A stretch of DNA of 15,138 nucleotides from CAYUNI01 sp964446245 (lineage in GTDB: Bacteria > Patescibacteriota > Minisyncoccia > Phycocordibacterales > XYD1-FULL-46-19), in assembly GCA_964446245.1 (NCBI GenBank), contig CAYUNI010000015.1, forward strand, positions 1 to 15,138. Direction: 5' to 3'. Numbering within the stretch: the stretch's first letter is position 1; the number at the start of each line of letters is the position of its first letter. The translations under genes and the position numbers were made by a program. Positions 1-6,433 of this stretch are shown here, in pieces. Below the pieces are notes generated by a model, which had not been told where the DNA came from, made no database searches, and saw only the letters and a list, made by a program, of their open reading frames with translations.

Positions 1-150
1 GCTTATAGTTTTGAAACAGTTAAGAAATTTTTTAGTCAATTGGGCGCACGAGCAGAAATGGTCGAATATCCTCATGGTGGTCACGGGGCTTCTATTTTGA
101 AGGAATATCCAGATTTGAAGCAGAGGATTGTCGAATTTTTAAATTCCTAA
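1..150 (+). CDS. Alpha/beta-hydrolase-like protein, C-terminal fragment
   Basis: The frame is open from the first base to TAA at 148-150 and gives 49 residues; the start lies outside the window. The fragment has a Tyr-Pro-His-Gly-Gly-His-Gly stretch at residues 23-29 followed by a final helix. A Gly-Gly-His near the C-terminus, after a strand such as AEMVEYP, is typical of alpha/beta hydrolases (dienelactone hydrolase or S9 peptidase type), where the His completes the Ser-Asp-His triad. The Ser and Asp are not visible, so substrate and exact family cannot be given. The gene ends 52 nt before argS, in the same orientation. Confidence 0.55.
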   Translation, partial: AYSFETVKKFFSQLGARAEMVEYPHGGHGASILKEYPDLKQRIVEFLNS

Positions 151-186
151 TTTTTAATTTGGTGAGTGGTTTTGAGCTTTCGCTTA

Positions 187-195
187 TGTTAGGAT
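187..195 (+). promoter_or_regulatory. Extended -10 promoter of argS, nearly leaderless
   Basis: TGT followed by TAGGAT (hexamer 190-195) forms an extended -10 element. Its last T lies 7 nt before the argS ATG, placing the predicted transcription start about 1 nt before the start codon. No good -35 is seen at 17 nt. The GGAT here could also be read as a weak Shine-Dalgarno remnant, so the two readings compete. Confidence 0.45.
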
Positions 196-202
196 AAGCC
201 TA

Positions 203-1867
203 ATGATTAGAGATGAAATAGTAGGCGCGATTCATCAGGCTTTGGAGGTAGCTGGATTGCCAGCGGTTGATTTTGCTTTGGAGCATCCGACCGAGCTTGA
301 ACATGGTGATTATGCTACTGGTATTGCCTTAGTTTTATCCAAGCAAACTAACCGCGATCCCAAAGATATCGCTACTGATTTGGCCCGAGCGATTCTGATC
401 AAAGACTATTTTTGGCTGGAAAAGGTGGAGGTAGCTGGGCCAGGTTTTCTCAATTTCTACTTAGCAAAAGAATTTTTTGTAAAAAATTTACAAGAGATAA
501 TTTCTTTAGGTGGAGAATATGGCCGAAATGAAATGGGGAAAAATTTTCGAGCGATTGTCGAATATTCGTCACCCAATATTGCCAAGCCATTTTCGATTGG
601 ACATTTGCGTTCTACTATTATTGGCGATGCCATAGCTCGAATTTTAGAATTTTCTGGCTATGCAGTTATTCGAGATAATCATTTGGGTGATTGGGGGACG
701 CAGTTTGGTAAATTGATTGTAGCGATGAAGCGCTGGGGAGATTTTGAAAAAATCAAAAAAAGCCCCGAGCCGATTAAAGAGCTGGTGGGACTTTATGTTA
801 AATTTCACGAAGAAGCTGAAAAAAATCCAGAGCTAGAAGACGAAGCGCGAGTGTGGTTTTCTCGTTTGGAGGAGGGGGATAGGGAAGCACGATCTATTTG
901 GCAAGAGTGTGTTTCTTTGTCTTTGGTTGAGTTTAATCAGCTTTATGAAAGGCTTGGGATCAAGTTCGATACTTATCATGGGGAGAGTTTTTTTGAAGAT
1001 AAGATGGGCGTGGTCTTAGATCAAATTAAAAAATCTGGCTTGGGTCATGAGAGCGAAGGCGCACTGCTCATTTTTTATCCTAATGATGAATTACCACCTT
1101 TGATGATTTTGAAAAAAGACGGGTCTTCTTTGTATGCTTTGCGTGACTTGGCGGCTGATTATTGGCGTGGTCAAGAATATAATCCCAGCCTGATTATCAA
1201 TGAAGTTGGCAGTGAGCAGACTTTATATTTTAAACAATTAATTAAGGCTGAAGAATTGTTGGGTTGGTATCGTCCAGGGGAAAGGGTCCATATCGGCCAC
1301 GGATTGTATCGTTTTTCTGAGGGGAAAATGAGCACCCGAAAGGGGAATGTTATTTGGCTGGAAGAAGTTTTGGCGGAAGCGATAAAGTTGGCGAGCGGGT
1401 TTAACTCTGATTCTCTAGTAGCAGAAGCAGTGGGTATCGGCGCTTTGAAATATAATGATTTGAAGCGTGAGAGTAGTAAGGAGATAGTCTTTGATTGGAA
1501 TGATATTTTAAATCTGAAAGGGAATTCGGGGCCGTATTTGCAATATACTTATGCCCGAGCTAAAGCCGTACTAGCTAAGGCTAAGACCAGCGTGAAAGAT
1601 TTTTCAGCACCGGAGAAAATCAGTATTGTCGAGCGTTGGCTTTATCGTTTCCCTGAAGAAGTAGAGAAATCAGCGATCGAATATTCTCCTCATTATCTTT
1701 GTACCTATCTTTATAATTTAGCGTCAGCTTTTAATTCTTTTTATAACGAGCAAAAAATTATTGGTAGCCAAGAAGAGGAACATCGACTAGCTTTGTGCTT
1801 GGCGGTAAGCCAGATCTTGGCTAATGGCTTAACTCTTTTGGGGATCAAGACCCCAGAAAAAATTTAA
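203..1867 (+). CDS. argS: Arginyl-tRNA synthetase
   Basis: Class I ArgRS, charging tRNA-Arg with arginine in the cytoplasm. At 554 aa it has the usual family length. The N-terminal additive domain (about 1-95) is followed by the Rossmann catalytic core starting SPNIAKPF; the HIGH signature reads SIGH (131-134), with Ser in place of the first His. The KMSKS loop is KMSTRKGN starting at residue 375, the form typical of ArgRS. The C-terminal helical DALR anticodon-binding domain (about 435-554) ends in LLGIKTPEKI, close to the conserved ArgRS terminus. The ATG at 203 is chosen because the additive domain begins right there and an extended -10 lies just upstream. A convergent small gene follows. 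Identification is firm; the Ser in SIGH occurs, as far as I recall, in some other bacterial ArgRS groups. Confidence 0.97.
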   Translation: MIRDEIVGAIHQALEVAGLPAVDFALEHPTELEHGDYATGIALVLSKQTNRDPKDIATDLARAILIKDYFWLEKVEVAGPGFLNFYLAKEFFVKNLQEIISLGGEYGRNEMGKNFRAIVEYSSPNIAKPFSIGHLRSTIIGDAIARILEFSGYAVIRDNHLGDWGTQFGKLIVAMKRWGDFEKIKKSPEPIKELVGLYVKFHEEAEKNPELEDEARVWFSRLEEGDREARSIWQECVSLSLVEFNQLYERLGIKFDTYHGESFFEDKMGVVLDQIKKSGLGHESEGALLIFYPNDELPPLMILKKDGSSLYALRDLAADYWRGQEYNPSLIINEVGSEQTLYFKQLIKAEELLGWYRPGERVHIGHGLYRFSEGKMSTRKGNVIWLEEVLAEAIKLASGFNSDSLVAEAVGIGALKYNDLKRESSKEIVFDWNDILNLKGNSGPYLQYTYARAKAVLAKAKTSVKDFSAPEKISIVERWLYRFPEEVEKSAIEYSPHYLCTYLYNLASAFNSFYNEQKIIGSQEEEHRLALCLAVSQILANGLTLLGIKTPEKI

Positions 1868-1871
1868 AGAA

Positions 1872-1907
1872 AAAGACCGACTTCTGTTTGATTAAAAGAC
1901 GGTCTTT
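1872..1907. terminator. Stem-loop between argS and a convergent gene
   Basis: AAAGACCG (1872-1879) pairs perfectly with CGGTCTTT (1900-1907), with a 20-nt loop that may add three more pairs. It lies directly after the argS stop and its right arm overlaps the stop of the minus-strand gene, so it could serve both as a bidirectional terminator. U-runs on either side are short, so it is not a textbook intrinsic terminator. Confidence 0.5.
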
Positions 1908-2109
1908 AGAGATGGCGGGCCAATGCCTGGCTGGCCCAGAATATACCAATGACGGTGAGTAAAGAGACAAAACTCCACCAACAGGCAAGATGAAGTTTTT
2001 TCCTGACAATCAGGTTATGTCCAGCAGCATAGCCTGAGATCAGAAAAAATTCGAGACAGAAAATAATCAGCAAGAATAATGGGAAAACGGCGTCATCTAA
2101 TCTGACCAT
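1906..2109 (-). CDS. Small two-helix membrane protein, unknown function
   Basis: A 67-residue protein that I do not recognise. Two hydrophobic segments, about residues 8-28 and 42-62, are joined by a basic loop (VRKKLH); by the positive-inside rule the loop should be cytoplasmic. It has two Cys (18 and 43). That the gene is real is supported by a perfect Shine-Dalgarno at the right distance, by a stem-loop at its stop codon, and by its filling the gap between argS and ileS. It converges on argS and diverges from ileS. It could be a small envelope protein or a membrane-complex subunit; nothing in the sequence decides. It is the only gene in the window with a full Shine-Dalgarno. Confidence 0.7.
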   Translation of the reverse strand: MVRLDDAVFPLFLLIIFCLEFFLISGYAAGHNLIVRKKLHLACWWSFVSLLTVIGIFWASQALARHL

Positions 2110-2116
2110 TGACCTA

Positions 2117-2123
2117 CCTCCTT
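2117..2123 (-). promoter_or_regulatory. Strong Shine-Dalgarno of the small membrane protein
   Basis: On the minus strand AAGGAGG stands 7 nt before the ATG (2107-2109), matching the anti-Shine-Dalgarno end of 16S rRNA. It fixes the start codon and shows that the organism does use this signal, although its neighbours lack it. Confidence 0.85.
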
Positions 2124-2201
2124 TTATTTTGGCGACCCTTTTAATTCTGGTTTAGTTTTAGCAGAAAATAAATAAAATGAAAAGGTTGTTGGTCCTTTGG
2201 C

Positions 2202-2230
2202 TTGCTGTAGAGCCAGCTTTTCGCTAAGAT
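2202..2230 (+). promoter_or_regulatory. Promoter of ileS, supports start at 2238
   Basis: TTGCTG (2202-2207), a 17-nt spacer and TAAGAT (2225-2230) form a plausible sigma-70-type promoter with a predicted start of transcription at about 2237. That would place the upstream ATG (2229) inside the -10 box and make 2238 the usable start codon on a nearly leaderless mRNA. The -35 overlaps a short TGGCT/AGCCA hairpin (2198-2215). Confidence 0.45.
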
Positions 2231-2237
2231 GAGAGTA

Positions 2238-5200
2238 ATGTCTAGAGATAATGATTTAGGGTTTAAAAACGGAAGTGATGTCGGTTCGGTCAAATCAGAT
2301 ATTGCCAAGCAAGAAGAGGCGATGTTAGCTTTTTGGCAAGAGAGAAAAATTTTTACTAAAAGTCTCGAACAGACAAAAGGGGGAGAGCAATATGTTTTTT
2401 ATGATGGGCCACCTTTTGCGACTGGCACTCCGCATTATGGTCATATTTTGGCGGGGACAATAAAAGATGCGATTCCCCGTTATCAGACAATGAAGGGACG
2501 TTTTGTTCATCGACGTTGGGGTTGGGATTGCCATGGCTTGCCTTTAGAAAATATTGTAGAAAAAGAATTGGGCCTATCTCACAAAAAGGAGATTGAGGAA
2601 TATGGGATCAAAAAATTTAACGAGCAAGCTAAAAAAAGTGTTTTGCGTTATGTAAAAGATTGGCGAGAACAAGTGCCGCGTTTTGGTCGTTTTGTTGATA
2701 TGGAGAATGATTATCGGACAATGGACGCTTCTTATACGGAGACGGTTTGGTGGATTTTTAAAAATCTTTATGATAAGGGACTAATCTATCGGGGCTTTAA
2801 GTCAATGCAACTTTGTCCTCGATGTGAGACGACCTTGTCTAATTTTGAGGTTAATCAAGGGTATCAGGATATTACCGATATCTCGGTCTATGTTAAATTT
2901 GAGATTCTTAATCCTGAGAAATTAAATTTGCCCACGAAAACTAGTCTGATCGCTTGGACTACTACTCCATGGACATTGCCGGGAAATGTAGCTTTGGCTG
3001 TTGGGCCAGAAATTGAATATTCGTTAGTCTCTACGTCTGATGAAAATCTCTTGATCGCAACGGAGCGTTTTAATTTTTTGCGAGAAAAAATTTTTCCTAA
3101 TTATCAATTGTCGGATCAGAAGTTTAAAGGAGCTGATTTGGCTGGTTTACAATATAAACCAATTTTTACTTACTATTCTCAAGATGAGAAGCTTGCCAAC
3201 CGGGAAAATGGTTGGCAAGTGTGGCTGGCGGATTTTGTGACCACTGAAGATGGGACTGGTATAGTACATATTGCCCCGGCTTTTGGTGAGGATGATTTAG
3301 AGTTGGGGAGAAAATATAATTTGCCTTTTATTCAGCATGTGGCGATTACCGGTGAATTTAAGCCAGAAGTGTCAGATTTTGCTGGTCAGATGGTAAAACC
3401 AAAAGATGATCATCAAAAGACTGATATTGAAATTATAAAATGGCTTGCACAGAAAGGAGTTTTGTTGGCGAAAGAGAAAATTATTCATTCCTATCCTCAT
3501 TGTTGGCGATGTTCAACTCCACTTCTGAATTATGCGGCTAGTTCTTGGTTTGTCCGTGTGACGGAATTTCGAGATAAATTGATTTCTGCTAATCAAAAGA
3601 TCCAGTGGGTGCCAGAGCATTTGCGTGATGGTCGTTTTGGGCGCTGGCTTGAGGGCGCTCGGGATTGGGCAATCTCTCGAACACGTTTTTGGGGAGCGCC
3701 ATTGCCTGTTTGGCAATGTTCTGCCTGTGGTGAAGAGAAAGCCTTTGGTTCACTTTCTGAATTACAAGATATTTTGCCTCAAGCCAATAACCAGATTGTT
3801 TTAATGCGACATGGAGAGGCGGAATCAAATTTGACAGATATTATTAGCTCAATCCCAGAAGCCCCTCATCATTTGACAGAAAAAGGGAAAAGCGAAGTTC
3901 GGGCGACAGCTGAAAGATTAAAGTCGGAAAATTTTGATTTGATTATCGCTTCAGATTTTGTTCGGACTAAAGAGACCGCCGAATTGGTGGCGGAAGTTTG
4001 CGGGATAGATCAATCAAAAATAAATTTTGATCCTCGTCTGCGGGAATTGAAGATGGGGGAGTTTGACGGTCAGACATGGACTGATTATTTGCAAAGATTT
4101 AAAGATCGGGCTGATCGTTTTAATTTTGAACCCATGGGGGGCGAAAGTATGGCTAGTCTGCGTCGGCGAATTGGCGATTTTCTTTTTGATTTAGAAACAA
4201 AATATAAAGGTAAGAAAATCTTATTGATTAGTCACGGACTGTCCCTATTCTTTTTGAAGACAGTGGCGACCGGCCGTTCTAACCGTGAAATATTTACTGA
4301 GGCTAATTGGGGGAGCTCTTTTCCAACGGCTGGAACCCAAAATTTAGAATTTAAGACTTTTCCGCACAATGATGATTATGAGCTTGATTTCCATCGTCCA
4401 TATATTGACGAGATTAATCCATCTTGTTCTTGTGGGGGGAGTTTTAGGCGAGTGGTTGATGTTTTTGATTGTTGGTTTGAATCTGGTTCTATGCCTTATG
4501 GTCAAGAACATTATCCTTTTGCCAATTTAGAGAAATTTGACCCTAAGCGAGGTCTTGGTTATCCAGCGGAATTTATTGCCGAGGGGCTCGATCAGACTCG
4601 AGGGTGGTTTTATAGTATGCTAGTTTTAGGGGTGGCTTTGTTTGGCGAGAGTCCTTATCGACGAGTGATTACCAATGGCTTGATTTTGGCTGAAGATGGT
4701 CAAAAGATGAGCAAGAGTTTGAAAAATTATCCTGATCCGATGGAATTAGTTGATAAGTTTGGAGCTGATGCTATGCGTTTTTATCTTTTGTCGTCGCCAG
4801 TAGTTCGGGCAGAAGATCTAAATTTTTCAGAAAAAGGCGTCGCTGAAATATCTAGACAGATAGTTGCTAAAATGGGCAATGTCCTATCTTTTTGGGAAAT
4901 GTACGCCGATCGTAGTGTTTTGCCGAGAACCGATAGTGAAAATATTTTAGATCAATGGGGGTTGGCCTTACTTGCTAATACTAATAAAAAAGTTTCATTG
5001 GCTCTTGATTCTTATGAATTAGATCGGGCGACTCGAGCCTTGGCGGATTTCTTGGACGAATTATCTAATTGGTATTTGCGTCGTTCGCGAGATCGTTTTA
5101 AGTCTGAATCTGAATCAGAACGAAAATTGGTTGCTGGAATCTTGCGAAAGCTTTTATTAGAAGGGGCTAAATTATTTGCACCATTTACGCCATTTTTGGC

Positions 5201-5780
5201 AGAAACAGTTTATCAATCGGTCCGACAGAATAGTGATCCAGAAAGTGTTCACTTAGCCAGCTGGCCGGAGTTGCCGATTGATAATGAGCAAGAGGCTTTG
5301 TTGGTATCAATGAATAAGATTAGACAAATAGTAACCCTAGGGCTTGAAGCACGAGCAAAGTCTGGAATAAAAGTCCGACAACCATTAAATGTTTTGTTTG
5401 TTAAAGATTCTATTTGGCCCAAAAATTTAGCTTTGATTGAACTAATTAAAGATGAGCTTAATGTCAAAAAAATTGAAATAGACAATATCAAAGACGAAGA
5501 GGTGATTTTTGATTTTACTATTACGCCAGAGTTAAAAGCCGAAGGGCAATATCGAGAAATAGTCCGTGCTTTGCAAGGGTTGCGTAAAGATTCAGGCCTT
5601 AGGCCGGGACAAGCGGTGGCGTTTAATTATTTTGCTAATGAGGCAGGGGAAAAACTTTTAGCAGAATATCGAGATCAGCTTTTAGTTTCTGTTTCTGCTT
5701 TGGATTTTAAGAAACAAGCAGAAATAAAAGGTCTAAGTTTAAAGATGGATGAAGCGGAATTTCAATTTTCTCTTGGTTAG
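2238..5780 (+). CDS. ileS: Isoleucyl-tRNA synthetase with inserted histidine phosphatase domain
   Basis: Class I IleRS, charging tRNA-Ile and editing Val. It is 1180 aa from the ATG at 2238; an in-frame ATG at 2229 would add MRV. HIGH motif HYGH (66-69), WGWDCHG (94-100), a CP1 editing domain with WTTTPWTLP and GEDD, KMSKS (823-827), then a helical anticodon-binding region. The motifs resemble the type 2 (eukaryote-like) IleRS; the C-terminal zinc finger of type 1 enzymes is absent. Within the catalytic half, a zinc ribbon has one knuckle Cys494/Cys497 and the other Cys730/Cys732 (C-x-C instead of C-x2-C). Between them, about residues 520-709, lies a full histidine phosphatase domain; without it the enzyme is about 990 aa. 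The frame is continuous throughout. IleRS identity is firm; the role of the insert is unknown. Confidence 0.97.
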   Translation: MSRDNDLGFKNGSDVGSVKSDIAKQEEAMLAFWQERKIFTKSLEQTKGGEQYVFYDGPPFATGTPHYGHILAGTIKDAIPRYQTMKGRFVHRRWGWDCHGLPLENIVEKELGLSHKKEIEEYGIKKFNEQAKKSVLRYVKDWREQVPRFGRFVDMENDYRTMDASYTETVWWIFKNLYDKGLIYRGFKSMQLCPRCETTLSNFEVNQGYQDITDISVYVKFEILNPEKLNLPTKTSLIAWTTTPWTLPGNVALAVGPEIEYSLVSTSDENLLIATERFNFLREKIFPNYQLSDQKFKGADLAGLQYKPIFTYYSQDEKLANRENGWQVWLADFVTTEDGTGIVHIAPAFGEDDLELGRKYNLPFIQHVAITGEFKPEVSDFAGQMVKPKDDHQKTDIEIIKWLAQKGVLLAKEKIIHSYPHCWRCSTPLLNYAASSWFVRVTEFRDKLISANQKIQWVPEHLRDGRFGRWLEGARDWAISRTRFWGAPLPVWQCSACGEEKAFGSLSELQDILPQANNQIVLMRHGEAESNLTDIISSIPEAPHHLTEKGKSEVRATAERLKSENFDLIIASDFVRTKETAELVAEVCGIDQSKINFDPRLRELKMGEFDGQTWTDYLQRFKDRADRFNFEPMGGESMASLRRRIGDFLFDLETKYKGKKILLISHGLSLFFLKTVATGRSNREIFTEANWGSSFPTAGTQNLEFKTFPHNDDYELDFHRPYIDEINPSCSCGGSFRRVVDVFDCWFESGSMPYGQEHYPFANLEKFDPKRGLGYPAEFIAEGLDQTRGWFYSMLVLGVALFGESPYRRVITNGLILAEDGQKMSKSLKNYPDPMELVDKFGADAMRFYLLSSPVVRAEDLNFSEKGVAEISRQIVAKMGNVLSFWEMYADRSVLPRTDSENILDQWGLALLANTNKKVSLALDSYELDRATRALADFLDELSNWYLRRSRDRFKSESESERKLVAGILRKLLLEGAKLFAPFTPFLAETVYQSVRQNSDPESVHLASWPELPIDNEQEALLVSMNKIRQIVTLGLEARAKSGIKVRQPLNVLFVKDSIWPKNLALIELIKDELNVKKIEIDNIKDEEVIFDFTITPELKAEGQYREIVRALQGLRKDSGLRPGQAVAFNYFANEAGEKLLAEYRDQLLVSVSALDFKKQAEIKGLSLKMDEAEFQFSLG
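3192..3219. repeat. Perfect 10-bp inverted repeat inside ileS
   Basis: CTTGCCAACC (3192-3201) and GGTTGGCAAG (3210-3219) are perfect reverse complements with an 8-nt loop, extendable by one G-T pair. It lies in the part encoding the CP1 editing domain (protein KLANRENGWQVW), inside a stretch that looks inserted relative to my memory of other IleRS. It may form an mRNA hairpin. Confidence 0.6.
3795..4365 (+). other. Histidine phosphatase (phosphoglycerate-mutase-like) domain within IleRS
   Basis: About 190 residues of the RHG superfamily, in frame within ileS. All catalytic positions can be placed (numbering from the ATG at 2238): Arg524-His525-Gly in LMRHGEAESN, the phosphate-pocket Arg576 in SDFVRTKETAE, Glu603 in RLRELKMGEFDG as probable proton donor, a GGES-type loop, and the second His666 in LLISHGLSL. 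This is the pattern of an active GpmB/CobC-like phosphatase or mutase rather than a decayed one. IleRS sequence resumes at DFHRPYIDEI (about 718-727). Base and codon use look like the rest of the gene. Substrate unknown: phosphorylated metabolite, nucleotide or protein are all possible. Confidence 0.93.
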
Positions 5781-5794
5781 ATTCTGAAGGACTG

Positions 5795-5803
5795 TGTTAG
5801 AAT
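5795..5803 (+). promoter_or_regulatory. Extended -10 promoter of recO, leaderless
   Basis: TGT followed by TAGAAT (5798-5803) is a good extended -10. Six nucleotides separate it from the ATG at 5810, so the predicted transcription start is the A of the start codon. A weak TTGGTT lies 19 nt upstream, in the last codons of ileS. Confidence 0.55.
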
Positions 5804-5809
5804 TAACTA

Positions 5810-6403
5810 ATGTCGTATCGTGTTTATCAGACTGAGGGGCTGGTTTTGCGTACAATGCCGAGCGGTGAAGCCGATCGACTGTTTTGGGTTTTTACTCCTG
5901 ATTTGGGCCTGTGTCGAGTTTTGGCTAAAGGTCTGCGACAAGAGAAGTCGAAGTTGCGTGCCAATATTGGATTACTTGAACATTGTGAATTGGGACTGGT
6001 TCGCGGGCGTGAATATTGGCGATTGGTGCATAGCCGAAAATCTGATCGTTTACGCGAACTGGTTAAAACAAACTCTAAACGTCGTTTGACCGGCGATGTT
6101 TTTCGATTATTAAATTTTTTTGTTGTCGGCGAGTCGGCAAGTGAAGAAATATACGCAGATCTTTTTTCCGCGCTAGTTTTATTGTCTCATTTAGGTTCCA
6201 CAGATCTTAAACGTCAAAAGAATCTTGAATTATTATTGGTATTGCGTTTGCTGAAACATTTGGGACTTTTGCCGAGTGAAGAAAGATTAAACCCGTTAAT
6301 TGATTCGCCCGAATGGACTGAAAATCTACTTGACCGGGTGGAGGCTGTTCGCCCTTTCGCTCTTGATTTTATTAATAATTTTTTTGCTGATTTAAATTGG
6401 TAA
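5810..6403 (+). CDS. recO: DNA repair protein RecO, short form
   Basis: RecO helps load RecA onto SSB-coated single-stranded DNA in the RecFOR pathway. The N-terminal 80 residues match the RecO OB fold: YQTEGLVLRTMPSGEADR, then a strand with GLCRVLAKGLRQ and the basic SKLR. The rest is the helical part. The protein is 197 aa against roughly 240-250 in most bacteria, and the C-terminal four-Cys zinc finger is absent: only two Cys are present, both N-terminal and unpaired. The gene is intact, with no sign of a frameshift near its stop. It starts 29 nt after ileS with its own -10 box. SSB and RecA, its partners, are encoded in the same window. Confidence 0.85.
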   Translation: MSYRVYQTEGLVLRTMPSGEADRLFWVFTPDLGLCRVLAKGLRQEKSKLRANIGLLEHCELGLVRGREYWRLVHSRKSDRLRELVKTNSKRRLTGDVFRLLNFFVVGESASEEIYADLFSALVLLSHLGSTDLKRQKNLELLLVLRLLKHLGLLPSEERLNPLIDSPEWTENLLDRVEAVRPFALDFINNFFADLNW

Positions 6404-6427
6404 AGTAAATATAATTTCGTGTATAAT
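6397..6427 (+). promoter_or_regulatory. Promoter of the surface protein gene, leaderless
   Basis: A consensus TATAAT (6422-6427) lies exactly 6 nt before the ATG at 6434, putting the predicted transcription start on the start codon. TTGGTA (6397-6402) could be a -35 at a long 19-nt spacing. No Shine-Dalgarno is present. Confidence 0.6.
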
Positions 6428-6433
6428 TAAATT

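Noticed and set aside
3700..4400. Assembly chimera or two separate genes explaining the IleRS-phosphatase fusion
   Set aside because: One frame runs through both junctions without stop or shift, the zinc ribbon is completed after the insert, and base use does not change. Read coverage could not be checked.
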